64,000 nucleotides of DNA from Anoplopoma fimbria (taxonomy: Eukaryota > Chordata > Actinopteri > Perciformes > Anoplopomatidae): NCBI RefSeq assembly GCF_027596085.1, contig NC_072451.1, forward strand, positions 2,725,877 through 2,789,876, given 5' to 3'. The position numbers and the translations under genes are program-made. The notes below the pieces were generated by a model that saw nothing but the letters and a program-made list of their open reading frames with translations, had not been told where the DNA came from and did no database searches. Below are positions 48,056-59,235 of this stretch, one piece after another. Position 1 is the first letter of the stretch. Every line of letters starts with the position of its first letter.

Positions 48056-49687
48056 TACCTTCATTTGTTTAGTTTTTTTTTAGCAAAAACATTCTTTTCA
48101 ACCGTCTCACTTTCTAGATTTCACAAGCACTCTTTCAATGAAAATCCTCACTGATACAGAAATCCAAAACCACTGCACGCCCATAAAAACTCCTTCAGCA
48201 AAAAATCTAAATTAGCATCCGCAAAACGAGCCGTCACAAAAAGTCACGTGACGCTGAAACACACAAAAAAACGTCCGTCCTTCACCACAGTGTGTTCAAC
48301 AGGCGTCCACAAGGCACAACAACAAAAACACAAAAAACAAAAAAGGCTTCAGCGAGATTTGAACTGCAGAGTTGATTTGCTTCTGGAAAAAACGAATTTT
48401 GCATTTTTCAATTCCCTTTTTTACGCTGCTAAAGTCTGAAAAAAAAAAAAAAAAAAAGAGTGCAAATGAAGTTCTGTTGATGTAACTCAAGTGTTTTCTA
48501 ATTATCGGGTGAGTAACAGGGTTCGACGTCTAGCACCATATCTAGAGGAGAAGAAGATCCCAGCGTCGCCTCTCTGCACCAGAACTACAAACGCTTTTGG
48601 TGCATTTTACGCAGGAAACATAACACTTTTTGTCACGTTGTTTCAGCAGATCCTCCTCTACATGATGGTTAACTTACCCGTCACAGAGACAAAAACAGAC
48701 CGAGCATCTGATTTCATGCGTCCAAAACCGAACCGCTTCCGACAACAAGCAGCCGTTTTTAATCGTCACAGCTGGATTTTTAAACGTGTCGGCCGTGCCT
48801 CTTCATCTGACAGTATGTGCCTGCTGATAACGTTTTATTCCACAGTTTTTTTAAATATAGGAAATGAGAGGAGAGCTTGCTCTGCTTATCCCTTAAAATG
48901 CAATGCCAAGAAAATGTAAGCTTCCCCCCTGATTCATTAAACGTCTTCACCGCGAGCAACTAAACAAAAAAATCTTCCACCTAATTTGTCTTAGAGCAAA
49001 AAACGTTTGCAGGTATTCGCATGCCGTTCTTATCCGACGCTAAAAAAACAAACAACAACAAAAAGAACGGCCGTTAGATACAAGCTATGCAACACAGCTA
49101 GCCTGTTAGCAATGTTAGCATACAGTAGAAAACAAAACAACAACAACAGAACAGAGCGAGGTGATTCTTTACAGAGAAAATGATCGGAGGAAGAAATCAA
49201 TCGAGTAACCGTAGCGATAAACCGCAGGACAAAGCTGAGCTGTTTGAAAACACACAAAAAAACGTCAAGAAAATGACATCAAGTGAAGCTAAATCTGCAA
49301 AAAAAAAATCAGTTAGAGGCGATTGACACCAAAAGGATCCGAGTCTTGATGAGATTGAGATGTTAAGTCTTGCATATGGATTTGAATGTATTAAAAAAAA
49401 CACATCAGCTGATTACGACCCATAATTAAGCTACATGAAGTCGCACAACGGTGCCACTCGACATGCAGACAAGGTGGAGTCTGTTGTACGCACGCTTTCC
49501 CATCATCCACTGGGGGAGGAGGAGGGGAGGAAGAGGTCGGGGCTGACTAATTTAATCGCACAAGGCCATTCGAACAGAATGAATAAATTTCAGTGTTGTC
49601 TGTGCCGAGGTAAAGGCCGACACAACTACTAGTTATGCAAACGTAAAATAAAAAGGAGAAATAAAACGGAAATAAAACGAAAAAGCA

Positions 49688-49696
49688 AATAAATAA
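49688..49696 (-). promoter_or_regulatory. AU-rich element nonamer UUAUUUAUU
   Basis: The minus strand reads TTATTTATT about 230 nt after the stop codon of larp4b, the minimal site for ARE-binding proteins such as TTP. Confidence 0.45.
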
Positions 49697-49925
49697 GGAT
49701 AAAATGAATGCGACGGTGCTCTACATGCACAGTAAAGTGCTTTTTGTCTGCAAGCCCTGATCCAGAAAAGAAGGCGTCCTCTGTTTCCTGTGTGTGACTG
49801 GTGATTCTGGGATATAAGTATTGAGTAGCCCTGACTTATATTTCCTTTTTTTTTTTTTTTTTAAACGCATCTGTGGAGCGTAGTGGCGGCGGCGGCGGTG
49901 GTGGTGGGGGGTTGGAGGACTCGCC

Positions 49926-50246
49926 CTACTGCGGGGACTTGGGCGGGGTCGGGTGGGGATCTCTGCTGGGGTTTTTCCCTGGGTGGGGGCGGGGAGGCCC
50001 ACCGCCCGGCCGGCCTCCGAGTCTCCCTCGGGGGTCTGACGGCTCCGGGTTTGGAGGAGGAGGCGGCGGGGTAAGTCTCTCTGGCCTTGGCCTCCCCGTC
50101 GGGGTGGCGGCGTCGGGGCACTTCCTGTCCTCGCCTGCGGGGGCGGAGCAGGCTGGCTTGGCTTCCTTGGGGGTCGGCGGTTGCTGTGACGTCGGGAAAT
50201 CCTTCACCCGCTGGCAGATCTCAGCGTAGGACGGCTTCCTCAGCTC
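49926..50246 (-). CDS. larp4b: larp4b terminal coding exon
   Basis: The last coding exon, acceptor cccaccag, then 106 codons and a TAG stop at 49926-49928. It begins ELRKPSYAEICQRVKDFPTS, the conserved C-terminal family motif, then runs through a proline-rich, CpG-rich disordered tail to the family-typical end PPKSPQ. GC content is far above the flanking intron and 3' UTR, and the opposite strand is open only because of this composition. Confidence 0.95.
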   Translation of the reverse strand, partial: ELRKPSYAEICQRVKDFPTSQQPPTPKEAKPACSAPAGEDRKCPDAATPTGRPRPERLTPPPPPPNPEPSDPRGRLGGRPGGGPPRPHPGKNPSRDPHPTPPKSPQ

Positions 50247-50489
50247 CTGGTGGGAAAACAACAACAACAACACAACAGTCAGTGAAACATTCTGCAGCAG
50301 AACATCATCCTCTAAAAGTCTGGTTATCTATAACAGGATTTATTCTGCAGCATTAATCTGACGTAGACTTTTCTCAAGAAAAAGATAAAAAATATATATA
50401 TAATAATAATAATAATAGGGATATATATATATATTTTAGTGATGAGGTTCTTTGTTTTACGACCATCTATACTATGTTTTATCAGGGAA

Positions 50490-50881
50490 TTCTCTCTCTC
50501 CTTTCCTACCGCTCTCTTTCGAAATCTCTCTCTCTCCTTTCCTTGTCTGTCTCTCTCTCCTTTCCTTGTCTCTCTTAAATCTCTCTCTCCTTTCTTCTTG
50601 TCTCTCGATGGAAGCTCCTTTCCTTGTTTCTCTTCCTTTCCTTGTTTCTCTCTTTCCTTTCTCTCTTCCTTTCCTTGTCTCTCTCTCTCTCCTTTCCTTG
50701 TCTCTCTCCTTTCCTTCTTTGTCTCTCTCTCCTTTCCTTGTTTCTCTCTCTCTTTTCCTTGTTTCTCTCTCTTTTCCTTGTTTCTCTCTCTTTTCCTTGT
50801 TTCTCTCTTTCTCTCTTCCTTTCCTTGTCTCTTTCTCTCCTTTCCTTTTCTCTTTCTTCTCTCTCTCTCCCTCCCCCCCTC
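50490..50881. repeat. polypyrimidine minisatellite in larp4b last intron
   Basis: About 390 nt almost purely C and T on the plus strand, made of degenerate units of about 15-20 nt built from tctctctc and tttccttgt. It lies inside the 1148-nt last intron; on the transcribed (minus) sense it is polypurine. Confidence 0.9.
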
Positions 50882-51394
50882 AGAGGTTCCTCATTTGGTG
50901 TTCAAACAGTATTTAACTTTCCGTTTCGTTTATCATCTCATCTGGGTGTTTCTGTTCACACCTACACAAAAGTCTGCAGTCGTCTTTCTATCACCCCGTT
51001 TCATCAGCTGCAGGTTTATCACTCTGTTTTACTGCAATGCTTAAAAAAGATAAGGCTGAGTGGAGCTTCACCTTTACTGAAGCAGAGGTTTGTTGTTCCT
51101 TAAAGAGACATCGTTTTCTTCAGGAACCTTAGTAGTAAATTAAATAAATTCTAAATAATAAAAACTGTCCTTGCAGCTGTTGAAAGTAAATATTTTTAAG
51201 ACTTATTCCTGAAAGCACAACCTTTGTTTCCCCAGGAGTTGACACGTCCGTAATCAAAATCAATACGAGACGCTGCAGAATTAAAGAGTAATTAATTTCC
51301 CTTCCTTTGTTCATGATGAGATTGATTTGTCTGAGAGGAGGTGAGCGTTTTAAAGAAAAAAAAGGATAAGGGTAAAGAAGAAATCAATACTGAC

Positions 51395-51506
51395 TGTGGC
51401 GGCGCCGTTGACTTGCACTGATTTGCTCGCGGTGGACAGAGTGCCGGGGACTCGCTCCACGGACAACTGCACCTCCTTCGGCTTCACCTCCGTCACCTTC
51501 ACCTCC
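51395..51506 (-). CDS. larp4b: larp4b exon: SVQVNGAAT segment
   Basis: A 112-nt exon, acceptor gtttcag, donor gtcagt. It completes an Ala codon and encodes EVKVTEVKPKEVQLSVERVP, then GTLSTASKSVQVNGAAT. KSVQVNGAAT is a recognisable LARP4B signature just upstream of the C-terminal LRKPSYAEICQR motif. The exon ends in phase 0. Confidence 0.94.
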
Positions 51507-52486
51507 CTGAAACGAACACAACACAAGCAGGCAACGTCAAACAAAGCAAATGGTGAAAAAGGACGGCGAAACAAAAACAGCAGGACGGACTCGTGTCTGA
51601 AATACGTGATTATAAAAGCACTCAGGAAGTCTGTGTCGAAGAAATAATGGTGGAGAAGAGCTACATTCTTTAAAAATAGCGTCGCGACGATCGTTATCCT
51701 CAAATATTCAGTAAAATATGAGATCAGGACTTCATTTATGCTTTTCTAGTCTCTGATCTCTGATAATGTTACATTGTAGGCTCTGTTCAGTGAAAATGAG
51801 TATTGGGTGAAGGTAAATTCTAACGTTATCATGATGTGTTCACATGAAATCTGTAAATTGTAGTGTTGGTGATAAACTTGAATAAATCCAGTTGATTGAA
51901 GAAGATGTTTTCACATTAATATAAATAGATATTAGAGATAAATTATTATTATTGTATTATTTAGTGTCAATAAAAATACAATATTTTATTTCCTTATCAT
52001 TTGAATTGTGTTTTTATGAAGAATAAAAAAACACTATAAATCATAACAAGTTAAAGGGTAATATTTCAATTTTTTTTATGTTTAACTGACTTTAGAGGGT
52101 TAAAAAGATTTTTAGGACGTTGGCAAAAAAAATATAGAATAGTTTGGATCCTTGTAGACCAGCTACTGTATACAAACAACAAATGGATCTGTATCTGCCA
52201 ATATGGATCATCAATGATCAGAAATCAGTATCAGCAGCAAAAAACATGATCGGGGAACTCTAGAAGTTATATTTGCTCCCTTTTTTCTTTTGTGAAATTC
52301 AAGTTCTTGGTAAAACATGATGCTTGACATGTGAGGGATTACAGATCTGCATGTGCACTGCAGTAATGTAGTAAATAAGTATTTAGTGTAGTAAAAAGCT
52401 CACCTGCCAAACCTACAACAGCTGATTAAAGAACTTACAGACCCTGAGCTACACTTCAGATTCAACTCTGACAGGTTGGTTCTTAC

Positions 52487-52692
52487 GCTGCTGGGAGGGA
52501 GGGGGCGGGACTGTGTGGTGGGCCGGAGGCCGGGGTCATGGTCGGCGCTGAGGCCTGGGTTGTCGGGGTCGTCGTCGGGGTGGTCGTCGAGGGCTGGAAG
52601 CTCGTGGGCATCGGGGAGGCGGAGGACCGATGTGGCTCTTTGGGGCCCGCTGGAGAGAGACCTCCTCCAGAACTGGAATCGGCACTTACATT
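52487..52692 (-). CDS. larp4b: larp4b exon: Thr/Pro-rich variable region
   Basis: A 206-nt exon, acceptor ttgcag, donor gtaaga. It encodes NVSADSSSGGGLSPAGPKEP, then a low-complexity Thr/Pro run (STTTPTTTPTTQ) and SGPPHSPAPSLPA, ending with two bases of an Ala codon. SADSS matches the SADAS start of the corresponding mammalian segment, but the rest is diverged and compositionally biased, as expected for a disordered tail. Phases on both sides agree with its neighbours, which is the main support. Confidence 0.88.
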
Positions 52693-53084
52693 CTGCAAAC
52701 AGGAAGAAGGTTTAAGAGTGAAGCAAGGTGTTGTGGGTGTTGTAGTATTATTATCAGTTTCTTTTATACTACGTAAATACTGAGGGAAGGTATTTTCTGC
52801 AGCTTTTACTGCTGTACTCAACTGCAGAAACCTAAATACTGAATTTTAAAGGGTTATATATTTGAAAAGGGATTGAATATAATGTATCTAAATTTCATTG
52901 TCGTTGTTTTTTGTGTTTTTGTGTTGATGTATATACTTTTGCATTCTTACATTTCATGTTGTACATACCAGTTGAATGTTTATTCTTTGTTCCTCTTGGA
53001 TCTCCCTGTTTTTTTGTATTATTTATTTGTCTATTTGTTTGTATTAGTGAGCTTATGCATACATGGCCAAAAAAGCTGATTCTG

Positions 53085-53180
53085 ATAATACATTTTATTT
53101 GTATAGTGCTTTAAAAAGGTACTTTAAATGGTAAAGACAGAAACAATAAAATAAATAACAATGTAAACAAGGCAGAAAGA
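53085..53180 (-). mobile_element. LINE-like tail fragment (reversed)
   Basis: Attttatttgtatagtgctt is the reverse complement of the aagcactatacaaataaaat tail found at the 3' end of many L2-type elements. It is short and old, and lies in a larp4b intron. Confidence 0.35.
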
Positions 53181-53577
53181 TGACATTATAACAGAAATAA
53201 ACAAAACAACAACAAGAGATTTAAATAGATAAGTTTTAAGTGTATTTATGAAAGTGGTATAATATTCATGATTTAATCAGTGTAAAATCACCCGAAACTA
53301 AGAATAGTTATGTTTTCCTTTAGCTTAGAAGAAGTATTTACATATAAATAATTTACATCTATGTAGGAGACCTGGTATTTAAAGATAGACAATATAAGAG
53401 CAGCTATTAGTTATGATAAATTCCTAAAGACACCTCTCTTTACCTGTAGGCCACCGTAGTTCTTTGACATGCTTGGAAACCAAAACCACTAAAACTGACG
53501 TCACTGTCCCTTTAAGAAACATTGACGTGATATACAGAACAAACACACCCAGCTCTGTTTTCAGGAGAAGTTCTTAC

Positions 53578-53748
53578 CCGTTCCTTGGCGTTACCGATGA
53601 CGACGCTGCTGGCCAGCCGGTTGTCGAACACGTCGTCGGTCTTGAGCTGGCCGGCCGCTCCGGGCAGGGGGGGGAAGCTGGAGAGACCCAGCTCGAAGCT
53701 CGGAGACGGGGGTTTGGGGGGAGGAGGCGGCGACTGAGGCGTCACTCT
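53578..53748 (-). CDS. larp4b: larp4b exon: FPPLPG motif
   Basis: A 171-nt exon (57 codons, phase 0), acceptor gcgtag, donor gtaaga after CGG. It encodes RVTPQSPPPPPKPPSPSFEL, GLSSFPPLPGAAGQLKTDDV and FDNRLASSVVIGNAKER. The PPKPPSPSFELGLSSFPPLP block is the most conserved part of the LARP4B C-terminal half and has a counterpart in LARP4 (NFPPLPGS). The first two codons, AGA GTG, depend on which of two overlapping AG acceptors is used. Confidence 0.95.
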
Positions 53749-53924
53749 CTACGCGACGGCAACAAACACAGAGAGTCAGCACAAAAACTCAAGAGGTGGA
53801 GGAGGGAAGAAGAAACAACTTAGGAACTAGAACAGCTTTCTATTAGTCTCTCCATAAAAAGGAAGGTAAAATCATACCAAAGCTACACTGGAATAACAAG
53901 GAAGACAATAAAAAAAGTACTTAC

Positions 53925-53949
53925 TGTAAACTTTTCGTCCCTCTTTTTC
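53925..53949 (-). CDS. larp4b: larp4b 25-nt micro-exon (basic KKRDEKFT)
   Basis: A 25-nt exon deduced from phase: the previous exon leaves AG, this exon supplies G plus eight codons (KKRDEKFT), and the next exon starts in phase 0. The acceptor is acttctag and the donor gtaagt. It corresponds to the basic stretch that follows RGR in LARP4B (KKREEKFT-like in mammals). Mammalian proteins seem to carry a few extra residues (NSFGYR-like) just before it, so an alternative acceptor or a lineage difference is possible. Confidence 0.85.
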
Positions 53950-55168
53950 CTAGAAGTAGAAACATTTTTCCTTTAAGAAAGAGAATACTTCAATTTTACA
54001 AACATCCGTTCTATCTGAGACAATGACTTAAAATAAATATTCCCCATCGCGTTAACCGTATTTTAAAGTATTATCAGTGTTTAAGTTAACGTTTTATGTC
54101 TCAGAATGACATCATTTTAACTGTTAATGCAGTTAAGTTGTGTTAAATTGTTAATGAAGAGTGTTTTTTTTTTTTTAAGTTATCTCATAGAGAGATCATC
54201 TTTCTCCTCTTTTTTCTTACTGTTAAATAACATAAAATAAAATGTACATGGTTCAAGCAGGTGTAACTGCTGTCAGGTGTCTGATCATTGTGTTTAAAGC
54301 AGGTATTTCTTCCCATTTGCAGATAAAGACCGACCTAAATTTATATCATTAACATTATATAATTGTTTCCCACTCGTTATAATGTCCAAAAGTCAAAATT
54401 TAATGAAAAAAGATACTCGTCATTTCAAAATGTCACAATATGTTTTGATCCAACGAAATATTCTGCTTCAAACCATATTTGTTGGCGTTTAGCGTTTCAA
54501 AAACAACTCGTTCACTCGGGTCTAAAAACAGTTTTATCCCACAGTACTGATGTGTTTTAGTCAATAAAGAAAGGGTATTTAATAAAAAAAAATAGTTTAA
54601 TCCTGTAAATCACTTTATTTAAATTGAGGATTTTGTTCGAGGATTATTTTCTGTTTTTGTTTTTTTCTAGGGTCATGATGTCATAAAATATGATGACAGA
54701 CTTTCAAAACTTTTCTTTAAAAACTTCAATAGAAGCTTAAAATGTAAAACAAAAAAGTATATATTCAATACAGTCAAAGACAGTATGTTTCTTTTCTGAA
54801 TAAATGAATATATGTTTTGGTTTTTTTAAGCTCAACTTTCCAGATTTACTAATTTGGAAGTAATGCTCAGGGAAGCATTTGAACCCTTTTTCTTTTCTTT
54901 TAAAAAAATAAAAATAACGAAATACAAAAGTTTTTGGGGATCAGAGACCAAAACAATGGTCATTACTTTGGTGAAACTAAAGCTTATAAACAGAATAGTT
55001 TAGAAACTGTGAACCGATGTGAACTTTTTACAGCAGGTTTAGTGTAACAATCAGATAGTCAATTGTCAATAAAGTTATATTCAAAGGGCCTACTGTTGAC
55101 GCTCACAAGATCGTTGTACCACAGCAGTGTTTCGTGGTACAAAGCAGTACTTCTGCATTCAGCCCTAC

Positions 55169-55432
55169 CTTCCTCGGCCGATACCCAGGGAGTAGTCCGG
55201 GGTCGTGGGCTCGGTCACTCGGCCCGTGCCGACGGTGTCCCTGCGGGGGAAGGCTGCGGTGGAGGGTAACCGGGTTCTGGGCTGGCTGGTGGGGAGTCGT
55301 GTCGGCGGACTGCTGCGGACCCCGTTGAGCCTCTCGCTGGGGAAGCTGGGAAAAAGGCCCGGGTTGTCCAGGAGCCCCGCGCTGCGATCCACCGTCGGGA
55401 TGCTCGGCCTCAAGTGAGGTTTACTGTGATTC
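55169..55432 (-). CDS. larp4b: larp4b exon: RG/Pro-rich linker
   Basis: A 264-nt exon, acceptor cctgcag, donor gtaggg. It completes the split Arg codon and reads NHSKPHLRPSIPTVDRSAGL, then LDNPGLFPSFPSERLNGVRS, and ends at GIGRGR. NHSKPHLR-IP, RLNGVRS and the GRGR ending are LARP4B landmarks. The exon is much richer in G+C and CpG than the flanking introns. It ends with two bases of an Arg codon completed by the next micro-exon. Confidence 0.94.
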
Positions 55433-55985
55433 CTGCAGGAAGACGGGAACATTTCAGTCAGAAAGGTGTGGAAAAAATGACTCGGCAAAAACACTATTCA
55501 GACATTTGAACACATTTCAACGATGTGATCTAATAAAATTCAGAATTTCATTGTAAGACGGATACAAAATATCAGATTTTGCCAGAAAATTTCAATAAAA
55601 AGCATGTGTATTTGAAGCAAATACAGCAGCTTTACAACAAAATACAACATTTTCTTTTTTTCTCAGCTGCACATTTATTAAAAAAAGTTTTCAAACTCTT
55701 TCAAAGTTTCTAATTTCCTGTATCCATGCATTTTTTGCACTCAAAGTTATTGCTCTGAATATTGTGTCTTGCTTTAAAGGAGAAACTTGGGAAAATTGCC
55801 AAGAAACCCCAGTTATAACAAGTTATGATCTAGCACAACTAGTCACCTTTGTGAGCGGCCAAGGAAAAGGCCACTCAGGTTTAGAGTAGTGCCAAAAACA
55901 CAACATTTTCTACTAGCAGAATCAGACGATGCTCGTTTTCTGACACTTTTTCCTGTTAAAAGGTGAAGAAGCCACAGAAACGAAC

Positions 55986-56092
55986 CTGTTCCTGGGCGAG
56001 TAGTGTCTGACGGTGAGCGGGGACGTCGCTGGTTTGAAACTGTGCGATGTGGTAAATCCATTGATGAACTGGTTGTTGTGAAACGGTGCAAC
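55986..56092 (-). CDS. larp4b: larp4b exon: FINGF segment
   Basis: A 107-nt exon, acceptor ttctccag, donor gttcgt (a less common but acceptable donor). It encodes VAPFHNNQFINGFTTSHSFK and PATSPLTVRHYSPRN, ending with two bases of an Arg codon. The INGF and FKPA-SPLT-R-Y-PR pattern matches the LARP4B linker. It lies between introns of 547 and 553 nt. Confidence 0.93.
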
Positions 56093-56639
56093 CTGGAGAA
56101 CAGAAAGATAAAACGAGTCACCAGCTGTGCAAACATCAAGGCAAAAAGACGATACTAAGTGAGCAAAGGTTATGAGGAAATGTTTGGAAATAAATACAGA
56201 TATAGTATTGAAACCAACCAATTCTGTGAGGCAGTAACAAGATACTAATGTGTTTAATTCTGAGAACAAATTAAAAAAAAAACAATATTCACAACTAGTT
56301 TATATTCAGCTTAAAAGACTGGATGTGAACCTATAAATAAAAAGTTTTAAAAAAGGACAGTAAATTGTTTTAATGTACATTTAAGGGACCAGATGACAAG
56401 AAATCAAAACATTGTCTTAAATACTTAAAACTACGGTGAAATGTAAATGTCAGCAGTGAATTAGACCCTTTATATCCAGACGTTAAGTGAGAATGAAAAA
56501 GTAAACGTGTCTCGACACCATTTTAACAAACAGCTGACTAATTAAATATCACTTCCTTGTCTTCAACGATCCCATATTTCTCAACATTTTCGAATTAACA
56601 CTCATAAGTTTCATTGTTTGTAGTCTTTCTGTCTCTCAC

Positions 56640-56846
56640 CAGCGTGGGGTCGATGAAGCTGTGTGTGGCCGACCATCCCTGCGGCGTGATGAGGCTGTAC
56701 AGGGGGAACTGCTGCTGCGGGCTGTAAACCGGCGGGATGTAGTAGGAGGTGTAGCGCTGCTGGGCGTACGGGTTCACCTCCACTGGCCGGTAACCGTTCT
56801 TTGGCATGAAAGTGTTGATGGCGATCGCCTTCGCCTTTATCCTCGC
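56640..56846 (-). CDS. larp4b: larp4b exon: post-RRM Tyr/Gln-rich segment
   Basis: A 207-nt exon (69 codons, phase 0), acceptor ctccaccag, donor gtgagag after CTG. It starts ARIKAKAIAINTFMPKNGYR and continues through YAQQRYTSYYIPPVYSPQQQ, FPLYSLITPQGW and SATHSFIDPTL. This segment directly after the RRM is strongly conserved in LARP4B and distinguishes it from LARP4. Three frames are open through it; only this one is homologous to the family. Confidence 0.95.
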
Positions 56847-56950
56847 CTGGTGGAGAGAGAGAGAGATGCATTTATACATTTATATTCTTCTTCTGCAAAC
56901 TTGTGTGTAAAGAAGCAATTTATTCCTTCTTAAGTAAAAGTCATTTGATG

Positions 56951-57240
56951 ATGAGATAAGATAGAACTTTATTAATCCTGAGGGAAATTGTTGCAGTGCA
57001 AAGTAGGAAAGAGCACAAACGTATAGAGTGCAAATATCATATTTTACTTTTTCATGTTTTTTGACTTATTTAGTATACCTTTTCTGTGTGATTACTTATT
57101 TATTATACTTGTTTTGATCTTGTTTTTCTACTTATGTCTCTTGTTTGTTTGCACTCTCCACTTTGCTGCTGTAATCCTGCAAATTTCCCCGCTTTGGGAT
57201 TTAAAGGATTATTTTATAAACAAAAAGGATTGTCAATAAA
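56951..57240. mobile_element. non-LTR retrotransposon 3' tail fragments
   Basis: 56953-56990 reads as a reversed tail (tttattaatcctgagggaaa), and 57054-57225 carries gtaatcctgcaaatttcccc followed by ttaaaggatta. A related copy is at about 63225-63390, and a short one at 15285-15335. 'Aatttcccc...ggatTAAtaaagg' is a common 3' end of teleost Rex-type LINEs. Only tails are present, with no reverse-transcriptase frame. Confidence 0.45.
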
Positions 57241-58527
57241 AGGCAGAAATGTACAATAAAGCCAGAAATTTAAACAGGTTAACAGTAAATGTCATGAACA
57301 GAAGTAAAGAAATCAGTAGTCAATTCAATCAATTTGTCTGCAGACGTGCTTTTGTTGTAAAAGTATTTGATTTTAACTCCTTAATCTGTCTTTTTCTTTT
57401 CTTAATAGTTATTTTTATTGAATATGCTTTTGTGTCATGCGTTTTTTCTTTAACACCTAATAGCAAACAAACTGCCTGATAAAGGTTTATTAATGTTTTG
57501 ACCTGAATTTAAGCAATCTACTGCTTTAAAGCTGAAAATCGCTTTCTGCAGGATTTACAAGACTTCTGGATAAAAGCAGATACATAAAAAATGTAAATTA
57601 CAATCATCTTGAATACACCCAACACCATAGATAAGCAGTATCCAAAAACAATATTTCAACAGCACAACCTTCCTCCGTCCTGTCAGCAACGAAATTTTAA
57701 TTTTGTACAACATGTGTAGAGTTTATCAGTCGATGTGGCTCAGACTCGGAAGTTAGTTTTGTGTTCTACAATTGAACGTTTTCATTGAGTGTAAATAAAA
57801 GTATCACATGAAAGAACCAGCTCTTTGTATAAATGAGATGAAGAAGAAGACAGAATGTTCCTCCACGGTGTTAATGTGGATTTTCATACATTAGCGGAAC
57901 TACTTAATCATGTGACGCGCTTGTCACCTCTGCATGAACCTTCTTAAGTGAAGGTCTGAGATTTGAAGGTCCTCGGCTGAAAACCTTGATGTGCGTTTTT
58001 TTTCCTGACGCTGATTAATTATGCACGAGGAAGGACATCTTTGCCATGTTCCTCACGAGGGAGAATTCAACTTGTAAGACTTTGTGGAGGCATAAATGTG
58101 CTTAAATTAAACTTTAAACTGACTTTGACGAGGTAGTCTTATCAGAAAAAATAAAAAAAGCTCCCACAGACAGACGGATGTTTACGTGTGTGAAATGAAC
58201 AAAAAGATAAATTGGATTTAGGGGGTGAATTTAGAAATGTTGTTTCCTGAAATTGTGCAAAAACTGACCAAAGTTCATAATAATAAGTTTATGATTTTCT
58301 CTTTCTATATAAATTATTGTTAACAAAAAAGTGGGTGATAAATATATGTTTATTCAGTTTGTATATCATTTACAAGACTGTCTCTACAAGAGGTTTTGGA
58401 TGCAGTATTTTTGGATGTTTAGTGTGATCTGGGGTCATTATTTGTCGTTACACGCAACAATAATCGTAAATCTTTTTGGACAAATGTCTCAATACAACAC
58501 ACAGTTATGTAACGTAATGAAACTTAC

Positions 58528-58581
58528 CTTAATAGGCTTCCCTTGGAAAGTCTTCACCTCCTCACGGAGATACTGATATGC
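58528..58581 (-). CDS. larp4b: larp4b exon: RRM end
   Basis: A short 54-nt exon (18 codons, phase 0), acceptor gataaag, donor gtaag. It encodes AYQYLREEVKTFQGKPIK, the last helix and strand of the RRM. It is too short to be found by ORF length alone and was placed by frame continuity with the exons on either side (DAQQ before it, ARIKAKAIAINTF after it). Confidence 0.94.
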
Positions 58582-59035
58582 CTTTATCAAGAGAAAGGGA
58601 ACAACATTGTGTGTTTAAATGCCAGAAACAGACAAATGAAAGCCAACTTCATTCACCTACACCCAAGTATGATATTAATAGCATTGCAATTAGTCAAATA
58701 ATGTTGGGTAAATAAAACAAAGGAGTACATCAAAGGAAAAACTGGGACAACGGCACATTAAGGTTAATGTAGGTAAAACATAATAATAATGAGCTGAGGG
58801 AGATTAAAGTTGTAGATTTACAAGAAACAATTGCACAAATCAGGATGTTTTTTTTCCTCTGAAGAGGTCCCAGCTTCAAAGTCTCCTCTATGCTGATGAT
58901 GAAGCTGTGATTTTTGACTAAAATCACGAGTATAATTTGATTAGGCAGCATCTGGTGTGGTGTATATTAATATATATATATAAATAATAGAAATATAAAA
59001 ATGTGTATATATATATAAATTAAAAAAATATATAT

Positions 59036-59235
59036 ATAAATCTCATAAAGTTATGACTTTAATCTCAGAAAATATTTAAGTTTTTCTCAGAAAATGTATG
59101 ACTTTATAATGTCAGAGAATATTCAAGTTGTTTTCTTTTAAATGTATGACTTAAACCCCAGAGAATTTAGATTGTTTTCTCTTAAATTTTCAATTTTATA
59201 ATCTTAGAGAATATTTGTTTTTATTATTATTTATT
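59036..59235 (+). repeat. degenerate minisatellite (atgacttta-tctcagaa units), copy 1
   Basis: About four degenerate units of 40-50 nt, each with tatgacttta and cagagaata words, in larp4b intron 59596-62157's neighbour 58582-59484. A related copy in the same orientation is at 61370-61545. Confidence 0.6.

Larger units (their letters stand above)
42020..49925 (-). other. larp4b: putative long larp4b 3' UTR
   Basis: About 7.9 kb between the larp4b stop codon and a convincing distal polyadenylation signal. The plus strand is rich in A runs, so the mRNA would be U-rich. No reading frame with recognisable homology occurs here, and the frames of 60-140 codons are chance. It contains a CCG/CCA-repeat stretch next to the stop codon, an ARE nonamer (49688-49696), Pumilio-type octamers, a 27-nt A run (47172-47198) and a long hairpin (44771-44890). 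That it is one continuous 3' UTR is inferred from strand asymmetry and signals; part of it could be intergenic if only the proximal signal is used. Confidence 0.5.

Noticed and set aside
48491..48919. 142-codon plus-strand frame
   Set aside because: No recognisable domain, antisense to the putative 3' UTR, and no supporting promoter signal.
49873..50229. Gly-rich plus-strand frames
   Set aside because: Antisense shadows of the GC-rich terminal larp4b exon.
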